64,000 bases of DNA from Baylisascaris procyonis. Lineage: Eukaryota; Nematoda; Chromadorea; Rhabditida; Ascarididae. Every line of letters starts with the position of its first letter. The first letter of the stretch is position 1. A model generated the notes under the pieces. That model had not been told where the DNA came from, did no database searches, and was given only the letters and a program-made list of their open reading frames with translations. Position numbers and translations under genes: made by a program. Below, in pieces: positions 14,214-33,953 of the stretch. The stretch lies in assembly GCA_037389465.1 (NCBI GenBank), contig JAZARR010000201.1, positions 496,001 through 560,000 on the forward strand, written 5' to 3'.

Positions 14214-17200
14214 TTAATTTAACATCGTATGATCAGTGAAAATGTTCTTTCGTTGTTCTTCCACTTTCCTCATCCAGCGATTCTGTTCCGCCTCAACTCT
14301 TTCTAGAACGCCACCTATAAAATTACATAATTACGCAATCAACACCTTTGTAAAACTCATCCTATCCATTCAACGTTTATTTCAAATTCATAGAATTCAC
14401 TGGTGTAAACTTTACCATGTACCAAATAATATACCATGTACCAAATAATACCGTGAGACACCTAAACCACTTTACAAAGTTTCACAATATCCTTTATTCC
14501 ACCACTTCTCATGTGCAAAGCTAATGAAGTGCTTCGACGAGATACACAATCTTCACATGGTATTTTCTTAACCCGAATTCCATTTGCCGTTTACATGTAA
14601 GAGCAAAATTTCTCAGCTTACCTAGTATTTATCTCAGGTATACTGATCTACTCAGATAAATAATGATCCAATACCTTCCCCTATCATACAGTGCAAATGA
14701 ATATAAAATATTAAAAAAAAACATACTATTTCCGCGTGAACGCATCGTTACTGAGGGTGATCCTTCAACAATTCCTGTATTGCTCGCCGTACGTGCGAAA
14801 ATATTCTCTTCCATCTGAAAAAGGAAAGAATAAGAAAGCATTCTTGATAAGCTGAGAAAATGCACGTTTGTTTTTTTTTTTATTTTTCGATCCAACAATA
14901 TCCACTGCAATCTGCAAGAACCAAGCAGTAGAAACCTTCTTTTAGAAATTTGTCCTCGCCACAAATTCACAGTACTCTTAGCAGAGAAGTGAAAAGGATG
15001 ATCAAAGAAAAAAATTGAAACGACTACCTTTGGTTATAGAGATGAACATCGATTAAAACAAACCACATTTTTTACTTCACAACCTCTAAACCAAAAGAAA
15101 CATCAAGTATCGATCAGTATAAACTTCACCATCGGAAAACCTTCGTGGTGATGAGCAAAAAAATCGGGACAAACCTCGTCGTTATGCTGTCGGTAAGGTA
15201 TGGATTGACGTTGTCTGCGCAGCATCGGATCAAGACACATCAGGAAGAGCATATACGTTACCAGTACCAGCACAACGCAGATCACGAAGATAACCACTAC
15301 CTGAACATTATTTATACCATTTCAACTTTATAAAAAAACAATGACAACTGCCTCGTTCTTAACGGAACGCAGGTAAAATTTTTACCATGATGTGAGAAAG
15401 AGAGAATGAATATAAACACCTCGTGCAGGTATGGAGGTCCCTTTCTGATGGAGGTAATCAGGGCAAATACATGTAAAGAAAACGTTTGGTAAGGAATCAG
15501 GGCAAACGGTCCAAAATCCGCAGGCAATATGGAACGGTGGAATAGGAAAAAGAAATAGATAAGATGAATCCTCACATTATCCGCAAAGAAGATAGGCAAA
15601 ACTCTCGGTACATGGTGGTTTTCTTCTGTCTTTAGGACGATTTTTCTGCCGTTAACAATCATTCTCGAATAAAAAACGCAAAGTATTCGTCATAATGAGT
15701 GAATAAAAGAATTGTTTAAATTAAATACGGTTAATTTCTCCCACAGCTCAGCGCATGCTAACTTGAATAAAAATTTATGCATTGCCCCGCTCTCCTTTCC
15801 TTGAAAAAAGTTCCCAACTCGTGCAGCAAATCGAAAACTTTGCATTGAGCTGCGAGAAATGCCACTATTTATTTGTTTATTTATTAAAAATAATAGACTA
15901 ATTTTGCACTCAATAATACTTTAAACACCTTTACTATTCTTAACTTCGCCAATTACCTAACCTTTTGCCCAGTTCCCGCCACCTCTGTTTTTACGTATCT
16001 TCTGGACACCATCCCCGATCAACACCATTTCAAAGTAAGGGTAAAAAGATGGATGGATCTAAAATACTTCAAATGCCCACACGAATCGGCCATTTCCCTT
16101 TGCTAGTCAAACTAGGATGAAGAGGGCGGCTCAGAACGCACTGCTCAATTTCCGACATAACCGCTTCTTATGGAGGTCATATTCAAAATGTCTTATGGCT
16201 CCCACAAAGTCTGAACTACTGGCGATTCCGTATGACCGGAAAGGTTACTGATCACTTCTCAGGTTCACAAGCTTTCCGGCAGCAATGCTACCGAACGTTC
16301 CACAAAACGAGCAGAACCAGGCTCAAATGGCAGTTCAGTTATATTCCTTCGTTTCCATAACCTATCTGCGGTTGCCTCTAAATGCAGTCAGTTAAATTCC
16401 AAGACTATAGAGACAAATCCTTCGTTTCTTCCGGCCAAGGCCCTTTCTCCAAACGCTTGTTCCGTCGGCCGCTGTTATTAAATACACATTTGTTATTCGT
16501 GAGCCAGGCTCTCTCATCCCTTCCATCCACCTGCTTCATCTATAAACTGCACTTTAAAACACAATTTTCTACAACGCCGCATGTGCTGTCTGCGATAGAG
16601 TTAGCGTAACAACGTGGGTTATACCAGGAATCCCTAAGCCCGAAAACCCCCAAGTAGTAAGAGTAACACAAACCTTAAGCATGACGGTATTTCGAGATTC
16701 GTATTTACAATCACAATTAGCCAAGAATGCATCAAGATGCGCTTGATCGACAATATTCAATACGTTATTTTTCACCACTTTTTGTGGATTACTGAAAGTT
16801 CAAAATCAATATTGAGCAACACTTCATATGGCTTATCACCGTCAAACGATAAAGTGATAACCAATCATCAATAAAGAAATGAAGATAAAAGCAGTGAATA
16901 TGCTCACGACCTATTTGTACGATATGCGCTTCTTATAGATCGCCTACTTAACAAATAGACCAAAGCCGTGCTTCATATGCATTTTTATATACGTCGAATA
17001 AGGTAGGCAAAATGAAACAGTATTTAAGAAGTTAGGACGATGGGAGTTTGCTGACAAAAGGATGGGGAGGGAGGGGGGAATTAACACAAAGAATGTCCTT
17101 CAAAAAACTGAAGGAAGAAAGGAGTAGAAAAAAATGCGAAAGAAAGAAATAAGTAATGAAAATTTTTCAAGGTAATTAAATAAAAACTGTCAACAAAATA

Positions 17201-19059
17201 TTCATTTTCAAATAAGACCTCCATCATCGGGAACCACCTTCGTTAGTTGTAGGCAAATATTAGTGGCGATCCACAAGTTAAAAGGTACTAACCAATCCAA
17301 TGCTTTAATATTTGGCTTTGTGTAATAACGACGATGATTGTCATCTGCACTACCGTTGCCAGATGCTGAAGCAAAATATTGCGTTGATGGACAGACACAT
17401 CGGCATCGAGTATCCTCGAAATTCGCCTGAATTATCCTCAAAGGTAAACGATACTATTTTATGTATTATTAGAAAGACCTTTATTTTATTAGATCGTTCT
17501 ATTACCTTCCCTATCTACGGGGCACTTGAAGCATAGTACTACATCAAAGTCCAAGTCTTCCTGCAGTACCCACCACTACAATGTCGAACCTGGTGAGACA
17601 GTATAGCGGAATCCGCCCTTCCTAGCCTCAACTTTAGGTTTGACGTCTGCTGAGAGAGAGCAGAATGGTACGTGGCCTATTTCAACTGTATACTGAGTAC
17701 ACTCTACTCAGTGACATTTCGATATGAATGCACCTTTCCACCATCCAGCATAACATGATGTCCCACATATGATATAGGTTACGTTGTGGTTCAATCTAGC
17801 AGTGTTTACTAACTGAATACCTCATAGTAGTGGTTTAAAACCTTTTCATAACCCGATGTTCCATATATTTTATATGTGGTTCAATCCACTGACCGATACC
17901 GTTAACAACTATTTCATCGCAAGTCGTTCATGCATTAAATTAGACATACAAATACTGTTTCTAATGTTATAAATAATCCCCATCTAAAATAATCGTTGTA
18001 TCAATAGCACTATGCCTTTAACGACTACATAACTTTGCCAATGGAAAACACATAGTGGAAAAGCTTCATTGACGAATTGACCATAATATCAAACTAAAGT
18101 ATAGAAAGTAATTCGAACTGAATATACGAAAGGTAATTCTTTGATGACTCTAAACAGTAGTGGCTACCGCTCTAAGCGCACCCATGTGTTTATTCACTGG
18201 TCATTTTCTATTATGTTTAATTCGCAACTAATCGGTTGGATCATTCATAAATGCTTTATCGATTGAATTTACGTAGCTATAGTGAGCATGAATATCCATG
18301 AAAAGCTAGTGGTTTTTCGATCGGCTCATGCATTGATGATGTAAATCAAGCTTTTGCAGAGAAAATGGGGAAAGTGTACATGATCCAGAGGAAACCGCGG
18401 CCAGGCAACCAGAGGTGTAGTTGGTGGCCTTTTGGCCATAAAAGTGGGGAATTCGTGGACTTTGGCCAGGACGATGAGATAATTCGTAGCTTCGCCATGC
18501 AAAGAAGAGAACCTCTAGCCCATAGCCGAAACCACACTTGTCCAAAACATAAAGCAATAAGTTAATGTTTTAAGAACGCTGGACGTCAGTAGGGAAAAAT
18601 GTTAGGATGCTGCTGGTGGACTGCTAGAATTTCAAAGTGCTCAGAAAAGTGGCGTTCACGTATGGAGTCATGGATTCTGATTCTTCGTGACGGATGCCAC
18701 GGGCTTCCTGTTTCGTGGGAGAGTGGGGGGGGGGGGGGGGGAAGGGGATGGCCTCCTCCACTCTTGTAGCCAAAGTGCCACGGGATTGTTGCTTCTGCAG
18801 TCAGGGGCCTACGCTATGGGCATGGAATTCCCCATTTTCTTTCCAGAATTCACCATCCTCGACGATTCCCCTAACCCCCTCCCCCCACCAACATTACATG
18901 AATAGAAACCACCTTCAAAGTACGAAAGTGGCAACATAATACAACATTCCGTTGAGGTAACTCATTTAATAATCGAACACCTGTGCACTAACTCAAAAAG
19001 TGACAAACCTCTGTTATGGTAATAAGGAAAGAAATGAGGATTGCAGTCACTAAAGACAT
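14214..19059 (-). CDS. TMEM9-family single-pass endosomal/lysosomal membrane protein, six exons, complete
   Basis: Exons (5' to 3', minus strand): 19059-19009, 17426-17293, 16791-16674, 15300-15175, 14814-14727, 14314-14214; phases agree at every junction and give 205 residues (human TMEM9 is about 183). Residues 1-17 (MSLVTAILISFLITITE) are a hydrophobic signal peptide. The luminal part has the family's cysteine pattern: CRCVCP at 25-30, Cys62 made across an intron, and NCDCKYESRNT at 87-97; an N-glycosylation sequon lies at Asn41. One membrane helix spans about 102-124 and is followed by LDPMLRRQRQS. The C-terminus keeps the family block VLERVEAEQNRW and ends in DHTMLN, matching the DRHKMLS end of vertebrate TMEM9. 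Known for the family: type I proteins of late endosomes and lysosomes, linked to V-ATPase function. The first exon was chosen because its signal peptide, AGAG/GTTTGT donor and phase 0 fit exon 2. A U-rich AG lies 17 nt before the ATG. Identification is firm; species-specific function is inferred. Confidence 0.95.
14414..14451. repeat. 19-bp direct duplication
   Basis: TACCATGTACCAAATAATA occurs twice head to tail, in an intron of the TMEM9-family gene. Confidence 0.85.
18725..18741 (+). repeat. Poly-G run (17 G)
   Basis: Seventeen consecutive G on the plus strand, in the first intron of the TMEM9-family gene; a C-rich stretch follows near 18870-18892. Confidence 0.95.
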
Positions 19060-19076
19060 AAGGCGGAAATAATCCA

Positions 19077-19078
19077 CT
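19077..19078 (-). promoter_or_regulatory. Putative trans-splice acceptor of the TMEM9-family gene
   Basis: The minus strand reads TATTTGAACACAG, then 17 nt, then the ATG. It could be a spliced-leader site or the 3' end of an untranslated first exon. Confidence 0.35.
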
Positions 19079-21030
19079 GTGTTCAAATATACACCTCCTC
19101 AAAGTGTTCACTTCAGGCTTGAATTATCTGCAAAGGTAACATCAGATTGCTTTTATAATAACAAAAAGAAAACGACGTTTGCAATCGTTTCGCAATCAAC
19201 AATCTCCATTCAAATGAAGAATGCACTACAACGATCATGACATGAAATAATTTACGCATAAAATGTTTTATGTGCAAATCAAAGAAAGAGTACAGCCAGA
19301 ACTCTATCATGTTTCGTTATTACGACTCGGAGTCGATATTTTTGCGATAAAGTTAGCAGTACATGCGCTCCCTGACAAATGCGCCACTTTCCCATGTTAC
19401 CTTTTCAATTAAGGAACAGGTAAACGCTCTGAACTGTAAATAGCTCCTAGCCATGTTCATCCCAACAGAACGAATTGTTAGTACAAACATGGAAATCCGG
19501 ATAGAAACAAATAGCGAAACAATGTTTCAAGACAGCCGACATGCTGCTTCCTGAGCAGCTGCGAACTTTTAGCTAACGCTTCACGAAACAACGTACATAG
19601 CAGCATCATATCCCAAGAATCATATCCCAAGAATCCTTCATAACATTCTCTATGACACCAATTTCCTGGCGTAATTTCCTTCAGGTAATCGCATCTGTAG
19701 AGGAAATCACTGGAAGAAAGAAATGGAGACTCGTCATTCTGTTGTTGTAGGGTGAACGCCGAAGATGACAGAACGAAACCACAGGGAATTTCGAAATTAA
19801 AAGTTTTTAGATGCGTCGCAGTTCTTGTTTAATACGTCAAGAATGAGCAACCAAACAGCAGAAATGATTGCTGAAATAGGAAATTTTATTTTATTTTAAT
19901 TCAACTCATCATGTAATAAAACCTTTCCATATAAAATTTCATTCAGAAAGTCATATGAGTATCACCTTGCTGGATGTGTACCTCATCATCAGAATAAGCT
20001 ATCGTATAACACAGAAGCGTTCCAGGTGGCCACAAAAATATGCAATTTTTTCGTTTTCAATGAACTCATCGTTTGATGAAGTGACATCCTTTAAAGGCGT
20101 CCACAAAAAATCCCATCAGAATGCTTAGTACTAAAGATATCTTCCTTTTCTAATGTTGCTCATCGACAGCCCCCGAATAAGCAATGAAAATGATTACAAA
20201 AATATAGAATTTTTAAACGATGCAATATTCGTATACAGTTTATTGTGAGGTTTATTGCGTACAGGTGAGTACTATGAATGAGATTTCAGGTTTCAATGTT
20301 TGGGCGAAAAAAGTGACGCATAAAAGGATGGTAGATTACTTATGTGTAAGATTTAACTACGGCTCAAATACTTTGTATTATTGATCCCTATACTCTGTTT
20401 AAGAAATTGTTAATCAACGAATCAGTCCAGGTACCTCAGGTAGAATAAGTGTGACCTGAACTGGGTCTACTATTTATCCCGATGGGTTATTCGACAGTTA
20501 GTCTTTTTGAACAAGAATTTAGAGGTAAGGTGTTGATCTATGGATATAGTATTGTTGGGCTAAGCAATTGGGTTGAGGTGCTAATTGCTAGCCAGTTGGA
20601 ATAATGAATCGAAAGGATTAGATAGAAAATTATCTGGAAACCAGACGGATAAAAAAATAATCTAATAAATCCTGAAATATTTTCTATCATAGAACCGAAC
20701 TAAATAAATTCGAGTCCTAATCGTTTATTGAACTATTTTATAAGAATGATATCGGAAAATGGCTATAACAGATCCATAGACATATCTGTTGCAAAAAAAA
20801 AGTTTTTAAATAATTTAAATTTTATATGAGAAATTCATTGCCATATAGAAACATGTACCAATACGATTGGTATAGGAGTCTTTAGAATTTTTAAATACAG
20901 TTGGAGGAGGTAGATGAGGAATGGATGACGATGAGGAATGACATTGGGCAAGATAGGATGCTTAATGTTATCGTATAGAATTGTGCGCATTCAGCATTCA
21001 TTGCTCTCATTATAAATGTTAAAATCATTT
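19079..21030. other. Intergenic stretch between the alpha-tubulin and TMEM9-family genes
   Basis: About 2 kb with no supported gene. It should contain the promoter of the TMEM9-family gene on its left side; no recognisable promoter element was found. A 14-bp direct duplication (CATATCCCAAGAAT) lies near 19607-19635. Confidence 0.5.
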
Positions 21031-21054
21031 TTTATTTTTCATAATCTATTTATT
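21031..21054 (-). promoter_or_regulatory. Polyadenylation signals of the alpha-tubulin gene
   Basis: Two AATAAA hexamers on the minus strand (21049-21054 and 21031-21036) lie about 50-70 nt beyond the TAG stop. Confidence 0.6.
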
Positions 21055-21103
21055 GATATAATAATTAAACAATGATTATAAACGGAGAGGGGAATTGGTT
21101 TTT

Positions 21104-30846
<9,743 letters not shown>

Positions 30847-30848
30847 CT
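30847..30848 (-). promoter_or_regulatory. Putative trans-splice acceptor of the alpha-tubulin gene
   Basis: On the minus strand the sequence reads CATATTTTAAG immediately followed by the exon 1 ATG. A U-rich tract ending in AG with no space before the start codon fits a spliced-leader addition site, giving a 5' UTR that consists only of the leader. Confidence 0.5.
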
Positions 30849-31961
30849 TAAAATATGCAAAATTTTAAATGCAGTTTATTGAATAGTTCCTGAAAATAAT
30901 TTAAAATATAAGTGATTCCATAGTAAAGAATACCAACTCAGAGACACATTAAGAAAAAACGACGACTGATAGATAAAATGATAAGCAAAGATATCAAGAG
31001 AAAAGATATTACGAGTAAATCGATCTTCGAATTGGTGGAGTTTCGGTGATATTTTGAGCAAATTTTGCGATATCTAATTAGTAATAAAAGTAATTAGTAA
31101 TAAAAGTCTTGTTTATCATGTCTTTTCCTCAGCCACCAATATTAGAAATAAAATTTCTACTAGAAGGTCCCTATATTTGTATGCGCAAATCACGCTATAG
31201 AATATTTAATCACTTCTCTAATAATTACTATAGTCCATTTTAAATCATTATTTGTTAGGTATGTGCAAATATATTATAAAACGTTTGTTAATTCTTTGAA
31301 TTGTCCTAGTGCATTATAGTATCTGTAATATTTGTAGTAGTATATATAAATGATTGAATCAGAGTGTGTTATGCACCAGTATTAATTGAAATCAAAGTAA
31401 ATTAAGTAAGATAGAGTGTAAATAAATAGATGAATAGCACAGTAAGCGTAGTGTATGTTGGCCTATAGATAGATGATTCATTATGGTCCCGAGAGCATTA
31501 ATTTCTTTATGTATTTTAGAGTTATGTTTTTGAGCCACAAGTGTTTGCAAGTTGATTACTAGCAGCCAGATGCTGGCAGCTGGCAACTAGTTTAGTCGAA
31601 AATCAGCTGGTGCTTTGAAAACTTGAACGCTTAGATCTGGAATGACGTCACTCTATTCAATTTCTTCTGTAGTCCCACAGTTGTTGACTATAGCAATTGT
31701 TTATGAATTAGATATCGAAAGCTAATCTTACTATAGCGTAAGGATTTTAGAATTTCTAATACTGTATAATTCATGCAAACTTCTTAAAGTTTGATCTACA
31801 TGTAACATCAAGTTCGAAATAACTGTTCAAGCTTTCGATTTCTTGGTCCGTTTCCTTAAAAATCACTGCCCAATCCTCTCCCCTTTTTCACCATATCCGT
31901 GTTCAACGCATATTGCCGTTACTTTCTATGAGTTGCGCAAAGTTGAATAATACAGTAAATA
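30849..31961. other. Intergenic stretch upstream of the alpha-tubulin gene
   Basis: About 1.1 kb of AT-rich sequence between the small gene's polyadenylation signal and the alpha-tubulin start; presumably holds the tubulin promoter. Open frames here are short and unremarkable. Confidence 0.5.
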
Positions 31962-31967
31962 TTTATT
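31962..31967 (-). promoter_or_regulatory. Polyadenylation signal of the 32.1-32.7 kb gene
   Basis: AATAAA on the minus strand about 170 nt after the stop at 32133; the nearest such hexamer found downstream of that gene. Confidence 0.45.
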
Positions 31968-32132
31968 GAAAGATGGCTAAATGCAGAGTGAAAAAGAGGG
32001 CGCTGTACCACATACAAGGATAACAACGTAGGTAAGACAACTGGCATGATCATATGAAATACTATTTTCTTCAAGCTTTCCATATTGGTTGCGTTGGAGA
32101 TTGCAAATGCGATTGTAAAAATGTATAAAATC

Positions 32133-32750
32133 TCATCTCTTGACTACACAGCATCGGTTGTCCTGGGAAACGCTCGGACGCTGAATTGCTTTCATCTGAA
32201 ACAACAAATTCGAAATAATAGCGTTTTGCTTCATATTTAATGTTGCTTCTAATCGAAGATTTCGATAATATTCCTCAATGCATATCCCCAAAAAGGTAGG
32301 GAAATTTCTTAGTGCAAATTGAGGTAGTAAACTGCGATCATAAGGAAGGAAAATTGGTGAAACAGCTAAATTGCACATGGAATATCCTTTAGGAATGGAA
32401 TTAGTAGTGTCACACTTACAAGCCATGACGAATTCCAAACGTCGAGGCTGCCTAATAACATAGCGACGTTTTCTTTCGGAGACATTCAAGGGCTGAGATA
32501 GAGATTCCTCTGAGGACAATTGAAGACTATAATAGAGGTCTCTAAAGGCTCTTCCGCAACCTAATACGTTGTTGCAGTTTCCGAAGTGAGCGTTGATTTG
32601 ACTGGTTGACGATATTGGCGATGATTGTTCTGAGTCCTTCCTTGGGAGAGAGTCATTGTCACGCGAACGGTGCAGCAATTCAACCAACGACATAGCACTT
32701 GTGGTTGAACATTCAAGCTGGTGATCCGGTTCTTTCTTGTTCCCACTCAT
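32133..32750 (-). CDS. Unrecognised protein of 187-205 residues, possible 54-nt in-frame intron
   Basis: No family recognised. The frame from ATG 32750 to the stop at 32133 is open for 205 codons, which is very unlikely by chance at this base composition. The product starts MSGNKKEPDHQ, has a Ser-rich stretch (about 40-52) and a basic patch SERKRRYVIRQPRR near 92-105, and ends in DNRCCVVKR; no signal peptide or membrane helix is visible. A strong GTAAGTG donor at 32419 and an ATTTAG acceptor ending at 32366 define a 54-nt intron that preserves the frame, so the spliced product would be 187 residues. A second reading uses the acceptor ending at 32196, changes frame, and would give about 151 residues ending at 32071. 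In-frame stops upstream of the ATG plus a U-rich CCAG acceptor 17 nt before it support this start. An AATAAA lies about 170 nt downstream. The basic patch would fit a nuclear or nucleic-acid-binding protein, but that is only inference. Confidence 0.55.
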   Translation of the reverse strand: MSGNKKEPDHQLECSTTSAMSLVELLHRSRDNDSLPRKDSEQSSPISSTSQINAHFGNCNNVLGCGRAFRDLYYSLQLSSEESLSQPLNVSERKRRYVIRQPRRLEFVMACKCDTTNSIPKGYSMCNLAVSPIFLPYDRSLLPQFALRNFPTFLGICIEEYYRNLRLEATLNMKQNAIISNLLFQMKAIQRPSVSQDNRCCVVKR

Positions 32751-32767
32751 CAAAGTTCAGAAGTTCA

Positions 32768-32769
32768 CT
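32768..32769 (-). promoter_or_regulatory. Putative trans-splice acceptor of the 32.1-32.7 kb gene
   Basis: The minus strand reads CATTTTCCCTTTGTCCAG, a strong pyrimidine-rich acceptor 17 nt before the ATG. Stops in the ATG frame between the AG and the ATG argue against an upstream coding exon. Confidence 0.45.
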
Positions 32770-32947
32770 GGACAAAGGGAAAATGGTCAGCTGTGCTGGA
32801 CGAGTGCTATCTAAGGTACTCATTGGAAACGATATATTGGACCGATACGCAAACCAGTTCAGACTGTGTTTCGCCAACCCATACCATAGTCAATCGGACG
32901 ATATTCGGCCGGTCTTCGACTAGCAGTCATCGCAGCAAACTATTGTC

Positions 32948-32968
32948 ATGTTCCCGGATCGGGAACAT
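32948..32968. repeat. Perfect 9-bp hairpin
   Basis: ATGTTCCCG, a GAT loop and CGGGAACAT, about 200 bp upstream of the small minus-strand gene, in the same GC-richer block as the 12-bp inverted repeat. Confidence 0.85.
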
Positions 32969-33067
32969 ACAGGGCCAGTCGAACCTAGTCAAGCCGACGA
33001 TCAACCGAGGTGCGGAACACGAACATCCAGATTTCCACGAAGCCTCAGCATCGAACCGCAACGAATG

Positions 33068-33107
33068 GTGTGAGATGATACGAACATTTATTGGCATCAT
33101 CTCACAC
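33068..33107. repeat. Perfect 12-bp inverted repeat upstream of the 32.7 kb gene
   Basis: GTGTGAGATGAT at 33068-33079 and ATCATCTCACAC at 33096-33107, separated by 16 nt. It lies about 320 bp upstream of the start codon of the small minus-strand gene, between that gene and the end of the large one. Confidence 0.9.
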
Positions 33108-33780
33108 GACTAGCTGTGGCAATGCATCGCAATCAACAAATATAATGCTATTCCCATACAGAATTAGAATATGGCACGTCAAACTGTATAAATGGCTTCT
33201 CGACGGCAAGCAGTTCGCTTCTTCATTTGTGCGATCGAAACCCATTTTGAAGTATTGACATAAATTGCAATCACCGTTACTTTTTAGGAATAATAGATCA
33301 CATTTTTAACGCAAAAAATCGCCAGTGAAGTATCGTTGTTCGGAATCTTTTCTTAAATTATTTCTTATCAAAAAATGGCACGAAGTAAAACTCATCATAT
33401 GAGTCAATTCAACGCTGATTGGGCAAATTAAGACGAGAAAAATCATTCAAATAAATGGACAGTGGTCAGCAGACTTACCTTAACTACCTCAGCAAAGGTG
33501 TACTAAATGGTCTTCGCCTAGCAGTACGCAGATATCTGTCTAGCTGTCCGATAACTTCAAGCTTCTCGATTGAAACTAATTAATAAAAAGCACAGAAGCA
33601 GGCGCAAACATATATTACTATTCCTTTACCGTACTTGGAAGAGAAACAAAATTCGAGATGGGACTAGAAACGAAAGCAGTGCAAATATAATCCGCAGAAC
33701 AAATTGATTTACCTATGGCATCGTAGATGATCGCTTCACTTCAGGAGATTTTCACTGTTGCTCGTCCTCGTGTTCACCGT

Positions 33781-33824
33781 TTTATTGTCTTATAAAAGCA
33801 AATGTATATATTTAGTTATTTATT
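33781..33824 (-). promoter_or_regulatory. Polyadenylation signals of the large gene
   Basis: AATAAA hexamers on the minus strand at 33819-33824 and 33781-33786, about 130-170 nt after the stop at 33954-33956. Confidence 0.5.
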
Positions 33825-33953
33825 TTCATTTATATACAACAGGTGAAACACCAAAAACACTTCTTCCAGTCACAAGACGATAGAACGAAGAACGACTTCT
33901 CCCTCAGTTTTCCTCCTCCCCTCGCGCAAACGAACCTGAAGACATTTCGGTAC

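Noticed and set aside
15312..15662. 116-codon minus-strand frame
   Set aside because: It lies wholly in an intron of the TMEM9-family gene and has no domain.
32721..33113. 130-codon plus-strand frame
   Set aside because: It partly runs antisense to the better supported small gene and falls in a GC-richer block where stops are rarer.
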